Positions 1-11,640 of a stretch of DNA of 64,000 nt are shown here, piece by piece. Position 1 is the first letter of the stretch. Every line of letters begins with the position of its first letter. Source of the DNA: Rhizoctonia solani (lineage: Eukaryota > Basidiomycota > Agaricomycetes > Cantharellales > Ceratobasidiaceae); the NCBI RefSeq assembly GCF_016906535.1, contig NC_057385.1:744001-808000 (forward strand). The letters are read 5' to 3'. A program made the translations under genes and the position numbers. The notes under the pieces were generated by a model. The model was given only the letters and a program-made list of their open reading frames with translations, made no database searches and was not told the DNA's origin.

Positions 1-1567
1 ATCTCGCCAATTCATCGCCGCTGGGCATGTCGGGCTCTTCCTGCCCATGTTCAAACCCACTCCTCAATGTTCCTCGGACGACCGGATCCTTTCACTTTTG
101 TCAACCTCACGCGACATTTGATTTCATTCGTCCGGCACACTAATCTACTGCGCCGTGCATCACCTTGCTTTGGACGGTGGTTGGGTCTTGCCTCAAACTA
201 CAACAAACAGGTGCCATCTTGGCCAGTCTATCATATACGATACTGTTACCGAACTTCACTGGTCGGCAGATATCCGAACTCATGGGATCGTAGTGGTTAT
301 CGAGCAACTGCTAGCCGCTGACTGGAGCGAACAAACCGGAAAGTCGAACAACAAGAAGGGATGGTGGGGCCGAAAGCCGCAAGCGCTCCTGCAATCGCCA
401 CTCATAGACGGTTAAGTGAAGACATTGGCACTTCGTTGGAGGATCGGTGGAAGTACCTACGCCGAAGCCAGAAGACGATTGCGTTGAATGCTACATATGG
501 GAGTTTGGAGATTATATGAATGATACGATTCGGAAATGATGTCTGAGGTCCGAGAGCTTGATTATCTGTATTTTTATCATTCACTCTCCGTAACGGAGTA
601 ATTATAATGACACGCTATGACCGCAGCACTCGGTATCTTGTGCGATTATATGGCCGGCACAACAAAGTCTCTTGTTCCCGTTGCTTCCAGAAGGCTTTGG
701 GGACTCGAGCGAAAGACTTTCCTGGTGACTTGTTTGTATGACTTGGTGTATGTGCTGGCAGGATCGGCATTCATAGCAGCGGCGCAGAGTGACCGGGGTG
801 GTAAAAGTAAGAGCCACAAAGCACACAGTGTCATATTGGTTTGTCGCATAGCCCGTCGCCAGTCGCGCCGAGTACAGCCCGCATTGTCACGTGGGGCCAT
901 GATTTCTGCGCTCTCCCGCATTCAGACCTGCCGCCATGTATCTATCGGTCAACAAAACGAGCGTACACAGCCAGGTTTTATGATTACACAGATGGTCATT
1001 TGTAGCCACTCTTAACCCTTCCGCTTAGCTTGCCTTGTGAGTCATAGAGCAGCCTTCAGGTCCTTCCTCTTGTGGAATGTTCTCTGGTTCTTCCCGACAA
1101 GTGGCGGGTGGGAGCGCCCCGGGAAGGTCTCCTCGAGCATAAAAGGGCGCTCTCAGCAACCCAAGTACATCACACCTATCCCAGAGTCTATATCATACAT
1201 TCCCTTGTCAAAGTCACCAGCACCAACCCGTTTCTCACGTGACTTCACCCGTACCTAACACCTAACAAAGGTCGGTACTCGGTGGCACCAGCGTGCTGAT
1301 CTCTAAATGTTTGTGCCTAAGCTGATATCAACAGCCAGCAGTCCTTAAAGAGCTGTCGGATCGGATTAATTTCACCAAGAATTTGCTCTTTCGCACCCAC
1401 TCACACGTCATAACGAGCGGCAAACGCGTTTCCACCGAATTTACGTATCACACGTTCGGGTAAATCTTTGAGCGTGAATTTTGTGCCAATATTAGTTCGT
1501 TGATAAATGACTTCGGTGAGTAACCTAATTCAATGAGTCTATGCCTGCTTGATCTGAAACAGCTATT
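1..1567. other. No convincing gene; isolated TATA-like region
   Basis: Open frames here are short and mutually overlapping, and none resembles a family I recognise. A well-formed TATA-like box (ATAAAAGG) lies at about 1139-1146, followed by a pyrimidine-rich stretch, as in many fungal promoters. No ATG opening a long frame follows within about 160 bases; the next large open frame begins at 1568. The stretch may be an upstream regulatory region with unrecognised 5' exons, or the remains of a lost gene. Confidence 0.4.
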
Positions 1568-2227
1568 ATGGTTCTTAAGCACCATCATTGTTATACTCCA
1601 ATAATCTACGGAGACCCCAACTCACCATATCCTCGTGTTCAAGATCACTATCCAACCCCGCATCCTAATACCCAGCGACACACCCCTTTGCCCTCAAACT
1701 CAACCTCGCGATTCTCCAGGCAGCCTTCACAGCGCTCAGAAAGGACCGTATATGCAAACACCCATGTCCCACCCGATCCAGCATTTACCCAGTGGAATGC
1801 CGCGGTCCCTGTGCCTCGAGGCCGACATGCCTTTTACAGCCCGGGGCAATCGATCTCAAGCTTGAGCTCACGTTCACGAGACTTGCCCCCCACTCACGCT
1901 CAGACTCTGGCTGCACGTAGGCCTCATGACCACCAGGAGGGATCGCAGCAAATGGGATTCGGGAAGTCAAGGAAGCTCAGGGGGATAAGCGCGGTTCGGA
2001 GCCAGCCTCGTGCCCGAGGTTTATATAACAACCCCCTCGATGCACCTAGGCCGGTTGAGCTTTACACGCACCCTCTAGGACAGGTTCCTGATAATCTATT
2101 TACTCGAGTCTCTACCTTTCCCCAGACCTACCAGCTACGCCCCTACGAGGACAGTCCACCGTTTGTCCCTCCCAAGTCCAGACTCCCGCACAAACTAGCT
2201 CGGGCTTGGAGAAGAATTTGGAACTGA
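1568..2227 (+). CDS. Hypothetical proline/serine-rich protein, 219 aa
   Basis: A single uninterrupted frame encodes 219 residues rich in Pro, Ser, Arg, His and Tyr, with no membrane segment, signal peptide or motif I recognise. It starts with MVLKHHHCYTPIIYGDPNSP and ends in a basic patch (LPHKLARAWRRIWN). The composition (many PPxxP and RxPS pieces) suggests a disordered protein. It lies about 145 bases upstream of the DUF6699 gene on the same strand. The TATA box of that next gene sits just after this frame's stop, which fits two separate transcripts. Lack of introns and of a recognisable domain leaves real doubt. It could be an expressed orphan or a chance frame. Confidence 0.4.
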   Translation: MVLKHHHCYTPIIYGDPNSPYPRVQDHYPTPHPNTQRHTPLPSNSTSRFSRQPSQRSERTVYANTHVPPDPAFTQWNAAVPVPRGRHAFYSPGQSISSLSSRSRDLPPTHAQTLAARRPHDHQEGSQQMGFGKSRKLRGISAVRSQPRARGLYNNPLDAPRPVELYTHPLGQVPDNLFTRVSTFPQTYQLRPYEDSPPFVPPKSRLPHKLARAWRRIWN

Positions 2228-2255
2228 GCCCGTAGTTTGGCACACCTATTTCGGA

Positions 2256-2261
2256 TATAAA
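2256..2261 (+). promoter_or_regulatory. TATA box of the DUF6699 gene
   Basis: TATAAA about 111 bases upstream of the ATG at 2372, followed by a CT/CA-rich leader (CCTACCTACC). This is a usual arrangement for a strongly transcribed fungal gene. Called by position and motif only. Confidence 0.5.
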
Positions 2262-2371
2262 CTATCAGCGCCGGGCGAGCCGCGCTATTACAGCATCGGC
2301 ATACCTACCTACCTAGCATTAAGCCCCACGCACCTTATTCGACAATCGTCACCCCAGCCTACTCATACAAG

Positions 2372-3388
2372 ATGGCCTTCTATCCTCGTTCGATGTTTCT
2401 TGACGATGCCGAAATTAATACCCATTCTGCTCGGACCATGCACCGCTCCCTCGACCGTTTCTCTCGCCGCAAGAGCCGGTCCGATATCTCTTCAGACTAC
2501 GATAACGACCGTGTCGCGCTTGTGCACACCAAGTCGGACTTTTCTCGCCCGGATTATGTCGACGTTCGGCCGCCCATGGCGTTAGTCCGCTCCACCTCTG
2601 ACTTTGACCCATACGACCGGCTGGGTCACCCCAATGTCGAAGCTGACGACGACTATCATTCGAAAGACTCGGATCGTGATCCTCGCAAATACCGCGTAGA
2701 ATACGTTGACGATTTCCACAACCCCAAGCTACGCCGTCGCAAGTCATTTAAGCGCAGTAAGTTTTCACAGAGACCCTAACGAGGGTAGTATTAATATTAT
2801 TTTGAATTTCAGTGTTCGAGGTGCCCACTGGCATCACAAATTTCTTTGACGGCTCTCGCGAGCGCGAGCGTCGGTACTTCAACTGCGGAGGCCGGTTCGC
2901 CCTTCATACCCTTTTGGATGCCCACGCCGTTCGTAACGGTGCCCCCCACGTCAAGTTTGATATTCTCCGCCCTAAGGACATCCGTGTGGTTGGTGACGGA
3001 TACACCTACGACCCTCGAGTACTGGACGAACCTGCAACTTGCCCCGCCATCTCGAAGCTTCGCATCCTCGTTGCCGACTTGCCTTGGATCATCCGTGTCC
3101 AAAACCCTAACGGTGACCCTGCGCGACATTGCGGATGCCGTATGTGTATTTTTCCGAACTGAAATGAACCCTCGCGAATGGTCGATGCTCGATGGAGCAC
3201 ACAAGCAAGCAGCGCGGCGCGCATTTAGCATGCAAATCCACGGGGCGGTCGAAGGTGGCCTGCGGCGGTACGAATGCCTGGTCGACACGACAATGTTTAT
3301 GGGTCTGGTGAAGAAGGATGCACTTGTCAAGCATGTAGCAGGTGAAGACGCAGTCGAGTGGACCTGGGTTATGCTTGGTCCCCGGTGA
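2372..3388 (+). CDS. DUF6699-domain protein with an apparent frameshift
   Basis: Exon 1 (2372-2756) encodes a charged, arginine/aspartate-rich N-terminus beginning MAFYPRSMFLDDAEINTHSA. An intron of 56 bases (2757-2812, GTAAGT..TTTCAG) follows. Exon 2 carries a DUF6699-like domain, a basidiomycete domain of unknown function. Its hallmarks are the motif DLPWIIRVQNPN, then VTLRDIADAV, then a helical stretch containing REWSMLDGAHKQAARRAF, and the ending YECLVDTTMFMGLVKKDALV. The first motif is in one frame and everything after it is in the next. The switch falls exactly at base 3112, between NPN and VTLRD, where the family has a continuous loop. So the domain is complete but split by an indel (two bases missing or one extra). 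It may be a base-call error or a real lesion; no intron fits the junction. Read literally, the protein would stop at 3162. Confidence 0.75.
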
Positions 3389-3964
3389 TTTGACCTCGCA
3401 AGCCGTTTCTCGCAACGATCTCACTTGATTTACGTTTCGATTGACATACTTCACCCCCTCCCCCGCTTTCGTCACTTTGGGTCTTGCTCCGTACATGTGC
3501 GGTGATTGACATCCCTTTTTTGCGCTTCCCGCTTCTGGGAGGCGCTTAAGCATTTTCACGAATTGATACGTGCCTGCAACAAATCGGGCAGAAGGTCAGG
3601 CGGCTCCTACCATGGGACACTTGTTGTGCACGGTGACTAAAAGTAACAGGTTGCTTTTTCGTTCGCTAGTGGTCGAGTCGGTCTTGTATTACTTCTGACC
3701 CTGTACTTGTACTTGTATCCATTATTGGCTCAACTGTATAGTTAACGTTGTCATCGTTGAAATTCATGAAATTCGATTTTCTCCAAGCCCGCCTTGGGTT
3801 GGCTCACGAGCTGGCTTTGTCATCGTGGGGGGGGGGGTCACAAACACTTCGATGGCGTGAGCCATCGCTAATCGTACTGCCCGCGTGCCTTTCAAATGAT
3901 GAATTGTTGATGCGTGTGGGGACATCGTAGACGGCAACCACAAGCAATCCAATACCGACTCCAA
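3389..3964. other. Intergenic: 3' flank and poly-G run
   Basis: No supported gene. The first part is probably the 3' UTR of the DUF6699 gene. A run of ten G lies near 3829-3838. The last 200 bases probably hold the promoter of the dioxygenase gene at 3965. Confidence 0.4.
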
Positions 3965-5094
3965 ATGCAGATTACTATCAAGCAAGCCATCCAGCCGCCT
4001 ACGGATGTAGAGCGCGTCTTGGAGGAAGAAATTCAGTGAGCGCGTATATTGAGCAGCCTCAATAAGCTTTCAGCCCTAATTTTGCGCACGAATATCATCC
4101 AGAGAATGGCACTTTCGTTAGTTTTTAGGGGTGGCACCAATTCGGGCTTATCGCAATTAGCCTAATTCCCTCGTTTATAATTTTAGATATTTACTTCCTG
4201 CAACGCAACGCTGCTCAACATGCTGCAGCGCTCGCGCTCCGTGATGCCATCTTACGCCTACGTCGTGATGGTGCTTTCGTAGCGGTCCCCCTGTACAGGG
4301 TAAACACTGCCCCGGTCGGCCCACATCCCGCTGGTAAGCTTCGTTGATCCATTCGAGTCCCACGCGCGACGGCACCGTGGCTAATTTGAATACATTCCGG
4401 TGTCCCTCCCCCCCCATGCATTACCACACGAAGGTTCGTATGAAATTTGGGTCCCAAGCGAGTCTTTTGTGTCGGTGTATTCCTACATCTGCCAGCACCG
4501 TGGAGATTTGAGGTCAGTCGGGCGACTTCCCCGTTTCTCTTGCCCGCTCGCGCTAAATTATTCCCATACCATACTGATGGCGCCGATCATTACGGTCTTT
4601 GACATATTAGTGTTCTCGTTCACCCGCTTACACGTGAAGAGGTAAGTCATGCAAGTTGTAATACAAAAAAAAAAGAGAAGACATATCGCTCATGCGCATG
4701 TATGGATGGCCGGAACCATTTGCGGATTGTTTTTGTAGCGAAAGTAAGTTTCCCAATTTGACCTATGGAGCCCGGCCCGTGCTCACCGAACACCATGCAG
4801 AGACCACGAGTATCGCCAAGCTTGGATGGGCCCTTCATTTCCACTTGATTTAGATACTTTGCCAATTAAGAGTGAAGAAATCCCTTTGCAGTACCCTTTG
4901 CTCAGTATGTCATTTTGATCGCCGGGTGAGCAAGTGAACAAATGCGCTGAATGTTATTTTCCTTTTGCTGTAGAGTTGGGATATTCGCGCATCATCACCG
5001 GCCGACCATTGAAGAACGCAAGGTTGCTGGGCGGAAGATCGAAGAGACGCTTCGTGGAGATAGGGAGGCTGCACCAGCTCCAACGGAAGGTTGA
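3965..5094 (+). CDS. DOPA 4,5-dioxygenase family protein
   Basis: Exons spell out the DOPA 4,5-dioxygenase family (Dopa_DODA), small vicinal-oxygen-chelate-like proteins that in some fungi and plants open the DOPA ring toward betalain-type products. In order: IYFLQRNAAQHAAALALRDA (about 4188-4250), a VAVPLYRVNTAPVGPHPAG segment, GSYEIWVPSESFVSVYSY (after an intron at about 4335), then VLVHPLTREE in a short exon (4616-4645), and DHEYRQAWMGPSFPLDLD (about 4802). The paired histidines in GPHP and LVHP are the conserved metal-site region. The start (MQITIKQAIQPP) is chosen as the first in-frame ATG; exact junctions of the first three exons are uncertain. At the end, an exon reading PTIEERKVAGRKIEETLR precedes TGA at 5092. 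The gene converges on the minus-strand DUF6699 gene. The substrate in this organism is unknown. Confidence 0.75.
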
Positions 5095-5456
5095 TGACCT
5101 TGACTGAGTTTGCATTACACACCAATGCTTTGGATAGTTTTGTAATTACAAGAAGGTATGATATACATACACACGGGACTTGAGTCGAGAAAGAAAGCAA
5201 GGAAACACCGTAATACCACGAACATTGAAGACGAAATGAATGCAATTAGGGGAATTGACCAAAAGAGGTAACTTTCATCGTCCTCGACCCAATAAGTGAC
5301 GAATGAAATGCACAGGAGAACAAAAGTGAGAGATGAAGTATGAATTTAGGAGCAAAAGGGAGGCAGTATAGTGTCCCAGACACTGCTGGCATCTAAAAAC
5401 TAATATAAGAGATGTGTACTACGTGAAAGTTAGCCAGGTGTGGGTTCAAGTCATTT
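5095..5456. other. Intergenic between convergent genes
   Basis: Only the 3' flanks of the dioxygenase gene (plus) and the DUF6699 gene (minus) are expected here. No independent gene or RNA was recognised. Confidence 0.4.
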
Positions 5457-7547
5457 TCAATCAATCTTCATCTTTCTTGGGCCGTCGTTCACATCCAATA
5501 CGAACGTTGCGGGCTGTGATCGCTCGAGACCATTCCCTACTCGTGCGTCTAGAAATGCGCGATCCTCGGTGAGACCTCCAAAGAATGTGTTCTTCATCAA
5601 CCAATCGATACGTCTCAGACCTTCTCCCATGACCCCGCCCGGAGCGCCTTTTTTACAAGACGATCAATTTTCATACATCTCAAATTGCTAAAGAGGGCAT
5701 ACCTGGGTTAGTAGACCTGTTCCATTGGTATGCTTTAGTCATTGGACGTTTGAAGTCTATTGCGGCATCCCACTCGGAGCTGGACATGTGTCGTTGATGC
5801 TCGGTATATAGCTAAAAAAAAGACGAATAGGGATATGAGTATGGTGATACATCTCCAAAAATCGTCCCAAAATGTACCTTGTCGCAGACATCTCCAACCG
5901 TAACACCACTATCATTTGTGACCTCCATAAGCCAGGGATGTGCTCGGCATACAATACGTACTCGCTTCACGCGAGGAAAAGTAGCCATCGAAAAACGCCC
6001 TAGGTGCGTTCTAGTAAGAATAAAGTACAAATGTACAACAAAAACAAATTTACCGTTGGACCATGATTTAGTTGGAGGATCTGATGAGAGATGGATGGCA
6101 GATGGTGGAAATAACATATTGTACACTAAATGTTCTATTGGTAAAAACGTTAGGGTTGGTTGATTCAAGGTATGGGTTAACCATTGCTTACCTCCTCCAC
6201 CAGGGGGGTGAAGCAAAGGGTGAAGCTCGACCTTGGGATTCAAAATTCCGAGTGTGAATGGGTCAAGTACCGGTGCGTCTGGGACGAGTTTGAATTCAAA
6301 TAAGGCGATAGCGTAGATTTCAGTGAGTCAGCACGGTCCCTTGTTGCCAGTGACGTAGTTCGGTTCCTTACAATCTTTCCCGGGCTCCCAGCGCATGGGA
6401 GGCTGCTCGTCTTCCTTTGGGCGTACCAAACGTGTTGGAGCACGCACCACCATTCCCATATTATCTGATATCGCAGATGGGGGTCCAGCAGGAACTGCAG
6501 GCATGATGGGCATAGCAGGCATGGGGGGCATAATTTGAGGCGCAGGATACGCAAACGCAGGTCCTAAAGGTGCTATTTAGTCAAAACTTATGGGTTGAAT
6601 TGATGTGCTGAAATACATACCATTCATACCATGATAGCCATAGGGATTATATGGTTGGTAACCACCATAAGGCGGATATCCAACCATATGAGGTGGACCA
6701 GGTGGGGCGCTGGCAGGGCCAGGTGCTGCAAGGTAGCCATATGGATTACTAAGGTGTGTATGCATTTCTAGTATTAAATTTCAGAGAATCAATTATAATT
6801 CGGTGGTTAGATTAGCAAAATACTAACGGGGCCGTTGTTGTCCACGCTCCGACGATTTTTTGCTCAAGCCCATTCCCATAGCGCCAGGAGGGAAATAGCC
6901 TAATGGTACACAATAAACGATAAATCAAAGTGGCAGCAATCGATCGACGTACTGTTAAACACTCCGCCTTGACTCAAAGCAGGTGCGCTAGAAGGGGGAG
7001 GAGGGTGACCTATAGCCGAGGGTGCAGCAAGAGCAAAACCAGGCCTGTGCATTCGGTAAGCTTGGGAGCCTGGGTCGCATAAGTACGGTTAATGCATGTT
7101 GAGAGCAGATGGTAACATAATACGCACTAGATGCAGAATAACCTGCCGTGCTATGCGGCGGACCTAAACTCAAGCTTGCTACGCCAGCTCCCAATCCGAA
7201 CGGGTCGTCGGGTGGTGGTGTAACTGAGCTCGCACCAAGGGGGAGACCAACAGACGAAGCAGGCGGGCTATCGGGGGCAGGTGACTGGGGCGCTGTCGAG
7301 GGAGCAAGAGGAGGTGGAATGAATGGTTGTGGCGAATGATCAAACGGTGTTGTGCCAATGTAGGGCTTGGGAGTCCGGCCACCAGCGAACGAGTTCGGGA
7401 TTTCGAACGACGGCGGGAAATCATCGTTGGCCTCTTTTATAAGCGATCGCCTGCGTTCTAGGGTGAAGCAAAAAAGGAATCGCGAGAAGTAAGACTCAAA
7501 CAACCAAAAGTGTCTGATTCAAGACCTAGATCACGTTCGATGAGCAT
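5457..7547 (-). CDS. Proline-rich DUF6699-domain protein
   Basis: Read on the minus strand. The N-terminal half is low complexity: Pro/Ala/Ser-rich exons (IPPPLAPSTAPQSPAPDSPP), a Gly/Tyr/Pro-rich exon (GYPPYGGYQPYNPYGYHG) and a Met/Pro repeat (MPPMPAMPIMPAVPAGPP). The C-terminal half is a DUF6699 domain: NPKVELHPLLHPPGGGG, then SWSNG, then FPRVKRVRIVCRAHPWLMEV followed by GVTVGDVCDKV, then RRIDWLMKNTFFGGL and the ending FVLDVNDGPRKMKID. The stop is TGA at 5457-5459. Splicing at about 7458 joins ..SDTF to ERRRSLIKEAN cleanly. The proposed start (MLIERDLGLESDTF, ATG ending at 7547) is the first in-frame Met; another 5' exon is possible up to about 7740. Function unknown; the domain's role is undescribed to my knowledge. 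Confidence 0.7.
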
Positions 7548-8078
7548 ATGGAGTGGGAAGTTGGTCTGAACTCCGCAGCGTTGACTCACTATCTATTATC
7601 TGGATTTGACTCCAATGTCGCTTGAGCTGTGTTGTGTCCGAACCCGTTTCCCAAGGCGATAGTCTTCCGAGGCCAGAAATGATAGGAGGGCGGTGGGTCG
7701 ATTCAAGCCGAGTATGGTAGATTCAAAATATGTGATTACGCATGGCCTCGAGGCGTGCGTTTCCTAACTAGGCAATAGCGCTGAAAATCTGATCGGAGCG
7801 ATACCTCCAGTAACATATTCTTCCAGAGATATTTTCGGTGGACTAAAAGTGCATGCAGCATGTTATAAGTTCTTTGAAGCATATCATACAGTTCCACTGC
7901 TGTCTCGGACATGGCGATTATGTTCAAGTCGAAGATCCAATGCACTTGCCAGTTCCACATCAATTGTGGCTGTGTTAGATCGCAGGCCTCACAAGCGCTT
8001 TGATTACGCTAGCACATATGGAAACATTTACTGCAACTTACTCTCCCTACCATTAGACCTGGAAGTCAAGGTCTCACT
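7548..8078. other. Intergenic, possible divergent promoter
   Basis: Lies between the minus-strand DUF6699 gene and the mS33 gene. It may hold an unrecognised 5' exon of the former. No other gene supported. Confidence 0.35.
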
Positions 8079-8479
8079 ATGGCCTCCGTAATAGCATCCC
8101 TAGTGGCTCCATCTAAAAGTCGAATCCAAGATCTGTTGCGGCTCCGGTGTTCAATTTTCGGCACCTCATACAATCCGACGTCGGTGCGAACCGGTGCCAA
8201 GTACTTGCGTGCACGACTCAAGGGGCCTTCTATGCTACGATACTACCCGGAAACTCTTTCCTTCAAGAAAATAAACGCCATGTTCCCGAAAGGAGATCTT
8301 GATCTCCCCGACTATGATGAATGGCAACGATTAATTGACGTTGGGAACCGTAAGGCTCGAGGAAAGGGCGCTCCGAAAAAGGCGAAAACGCCAGGTAGGT
8401 CGTGTTACCACGACCAGATACTATGGGACCTAACTTTTCACCAGCCGACAGTCGGAGATTGGCCAAGAAGCGCAAGTAA
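8079..8479 (+). CDS. RSM27: Mitochondrial small ribosomal subunit protein mS33
   Basis: Two exons (8079-8394 and 8445-8479) joined over a 50-base GTAGGT..CCAG intron give 116 residues, the usual size for mS33 (yeast Rsm27, animal MRPS33). Diagnostic pieces are LLRLRCSIFGTSYNPTSVRT near residue 20, LRARLKGPSMLRYYP, and the near-invariant C-terminal KARGKGAPKKAKTP. The second exon adds ADSRRLAKKRK and the stop. The protein is a structural part of the mitoribosomal small subunit; a basic N-terminus fits import into mitochondria. The ATG at 8079 is the first of the frame and begins right before conserved sequence. The gene stands alone, with about 1.2 kb of apparently empty DNA downstream. Confidence 0.88.
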
Positions 8480-9667
8480 CACCTGTAATATATCATCACG
8501 AAACTATTCGATTTCATTTTCTTTGGGTGACTGGATCTATATTGGCGCAATGTACTCATTGCTAAACGACTCGCCCTCGATCATTGCGTTAGGGTTATCA
8601 GGGAATAGCCATTGACGCCGTCCGCTTTTCTTTTGGGGTTAGTGCACACTTGAGCGCCATATATAGTCAACCACCCTGGCTCGTGAGTTAATGGTGGGGG
8701 TTTCGTGACAAGCCCAAATTCATGCGTTTTATTCGGGCCTAAGTACTAAAATAGCTTTCAATCGGTTGTGGTTACGGATGTTACGAGTCAAATTGGGAAG
8801 TGTCCGTACTTTCGACCTTTTTGATCCCAAGTTTACATTCCATCCCCCCACAAAGTGGGGGCTGCAGACATACCGTGAACGTGTTTATAATTATATGGTC
8901 ACGCTTGCTGTGCGAACCTTTCACTATGCGATAGTTGACTCTATTAAACTCATAGGAACACGTTTACTTGGAACCAACCCAAGAACCAACTGACTCTCGG
9001 TTAGGTAGGCATAGCCGCCGATCGCGAAGAACGCTGTAGGACTGGAAAAGCGTGCATACACCAGTCTTCCTCCTTCCCCTCCCACACTATACAAAACACT
9101 CATCGTGTTTTTATGAAATCGGCCCACTCAAGTTTAGGCGACAAAGGTGAAACGCATAGGGCTCCTGCCTAAAAGAAATCTCTTCTGTAGCGCGCAAGGC
9201 ACGCCCAAGCGTCTAAAGTCATGACCAAAAGGGTAACAACCAAAAGAGTTGCTCGCACTCGTGCACGGTAGATGGCTCGAGTTATGGTATATACTACCGA
9301 GTTCCAGTGTTTTTTCAGCAGTTATGGGCAGTATATTTATGCTTGTTCCGTACTTTTGTACTCGACGCATCGACAGAGTTAAAGTGTCCGACAGGGGGTG
9401 TGGTGATCAATAGCAACGATCTCAAAGCGCCAAACCGTCAACCTGTATTGACGCTTACCTGTTATAGGCTTGGGTTGATGTTGTACCTATTTGTGTACCT
9501 GCCACCGCTTCGGGCCCTGGATACACTGCACGGATGGGCGTCTGCGCTCAAAAAGCCACGACGAGGATGAGACCTGGTACATAACCCAACCTCACCCCCT
9601 CCCGCAGGATATTTAAGACTGGTCCTGGCGCCGCTTTCTGGTTAGATCTAATTCAAAGTTATACAGT
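8480..9667. other. Intergenic, no gene recognised
   Basis: Short open frames only. A TATA-like TATTTAAG at 9610-9617 lies about 50 bases before the first membrane-protein gene and is its likely core promoter. Nothing else supported. Confidence 0.4.
9610..9617 (+). promoter_or_regulatory. TATA-like box of membrane-protein gene A
   Basis: TATTTAAG 51-58 bases upstream of the ATG at 9668. Motif and position only. Confidence 0.35.
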
Positions 9668-11053
9668 ATGTCTACTGGGAGTGATCAATGTCGTGTTCAT
9701 ATGGATGGAGAAATCCTGGGTGCGCATATAAAGATCAAATTATGGGGTTTATTCCATTAAAACAACTATTTAGACTTTGGGTTACGATACGCAGTATATG
9801 GAACCGCGTTGTTGACGTTAGGACTTGGCTGCATCTCTATGATCAACGTCAGTCGTGCGGTCACAAGAGAAGAGCAAGAAACCGCCAGTCCCGGCGGCAT
9901 TAAAGCCGATGACGAGATGTACAGGAATATCCGGTCTCATAAGAAGATTGTTCGTCCTGTCAGTACCACTCTTAATTTGATGGGAGTGGCCATGGTTGGC
10001 GCAGCATTTATCTACCAATCCAACACCGTTCAATCACGAGTAGCACCCAAAATGCAACAAACCTCGGGTTCATCCAAGGGAGGGTCTTTCACTCTTTTTC
10101 ACGCCTATACTCTGCTATCCTTACTGTGGCTTATTACTTTGGTTGGGATGATGATTCACGTACAAACATGGGTACGAAAATAAGAACTCCATCATACTGA
10201 GATAGAGTAATGTTTGACTATCGGTTTTGTTAGGTATTCAACGTCATTCGTCGCAGATCCGTGATCGACAAGGACAAGATGCGATTCATTAACTCTATAT
10301 GGAACGGTACACATTGGTACCTTCTTCAAGTGGAATTGCTCGGAGTCTATGGATTCTATGTCTCGACAAACCGTGACAAGTTCCCTGAGCCACTTTGCAA
10401 GATTCCGGTTTTCAATGAACCCGGCTTCAGAATTTTCGCGAGGGTGGTATACGTCATCGCCATGATCCCTATCGTGAATGTATTAATATTATGCGGGCTT
10501 CTGGTCGGGACAGTCTGGGTCATGAGCTGGGTCGCCACACTTCTTCGAAACCATGACTCAAAGGGGCGGACCGTGTCTCCCATGGTGTTCAATTTCTTTT
10601 GGCTTTTTGTCTGTGGGATTATTGTCTTGGCTATCGGTGTCACAACCGAAATACTGCTTTTCGCCAACACCGATGGCCAGAGTGTTTGGTCCTTTGGTAG
10701 TTTACTAGCCCTTATCCTGTTGGTTGTACCGGCCGAAACATTCGTCGGAGAACTCTACTCTATGGTGGTCCCAGAAAAAGTACGATACAACTTCAGAACC
10801 ACGCTTGGAACCTACAGTCGGCGATCATCACAGCATGGCTCGATTCATCACGTCCAAGGTATGGTTGCTTCCTATTGATTCCCATCAATGATCACTCAGT
10901 TCATCGTTTGTTTCAATTCAGACGAGAGCTTGTCTCAATATCGACCTTTGTGGTTGTCGAGTAAGTATCTGGGCAATTGTTCGCGGTGTTTGATGCTGAT
11001 ATCACTGCGACTGCTTGACAGTGCCGGAACCTGAAATACACGCATCGCGTTGA
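9668..11053 (+). CDS. Multi-pass membrane protein, tandem family member A
   Basis: Five exons (9668-9719, 9774-10171, 10234-10858, 10922-10960, 11022-11053) give an exact 381-residue reading. I do not recognise the family. About seven hydrophobic segments are visible: around YAVYGTALLTLGLGCISMI, LNLMGVAMVGAAFIY, LFHAYTLLSLLWLITLVGMM, LLQVELLGVYGFYV, the long stretch VYVIAMIPIVNVLILCGLLV, FNFFWLFVCGIIVLAIGV and LLALILLVVPAETF. There is no cleavable signal peptide. Intron 1 (phase 1) and intron 2 (phase 0, right after a Trp) sit at the same places as in members B and C downstream, which proves common descent. A is the most diverged of the three: it has an insert between membrane segments 1 and 2 and short C-terminal exons. 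Role unknown; a plasma- or endomembrane receptor or transporter-like protein is a guess. Confidence 0.8.
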
Positions 11054-11640
11054 CGGTAAGAGGCCAACCTATTAGTGAAAAATGAGAAAAAAAGGACGAT
11101 GGACTTAAGAGTTGCACGCTTGGACGTTTTCTCGAATTTGGTTTCAGAAGAATTTTATGTTTGGTTACTGGGTGTGTTTTTACTAGGCTTGTCATTCATT
11201 TGTAGTTTATGGCTGTACTTTCGTATCATGTGCCACCAGAGATGTTGCGTACTATTCCAAAGCGGGCTCGAATAAAATGAGGATCCGCAGGCACACCAAT
11301 CACCGCATGATATCGATCCTTATACCCTGGAGGCGTCTATCACCACAGGACGGTCTGGACACCCCGGCTGTGCACCTGCCAGCGCAATTGTATATACAGG
11401 CCATGGTCAATGGGGCGATGTTTTTAACCGTTTGATTTCAATTCCGCATAGCGGTTTTGCCTCTCGTTCAATCGCATTCACTGTGCCTTACAGTTGAAGC
11501 TAAGTAGAGGCCAGGACGCAGGCAGCCAGTCTCTCTAAGTTCTGTAGCGCATCTGACTCGACCGGAACATAGCACATAAAGAGCTGGCCAACTTCCTACT
11601 ATTGCATCGATTGTATATCTCTTGGCTAAAGTTCATCCAA
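11054..11640. other. Intergenic between membrane genes A and B
   Basis: No gene or recognisable element beyond presumed 3' and 5' flanks. A G/C-mixed stretch at 11281-11420 reads open only briefly. Confidence 0.35.
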
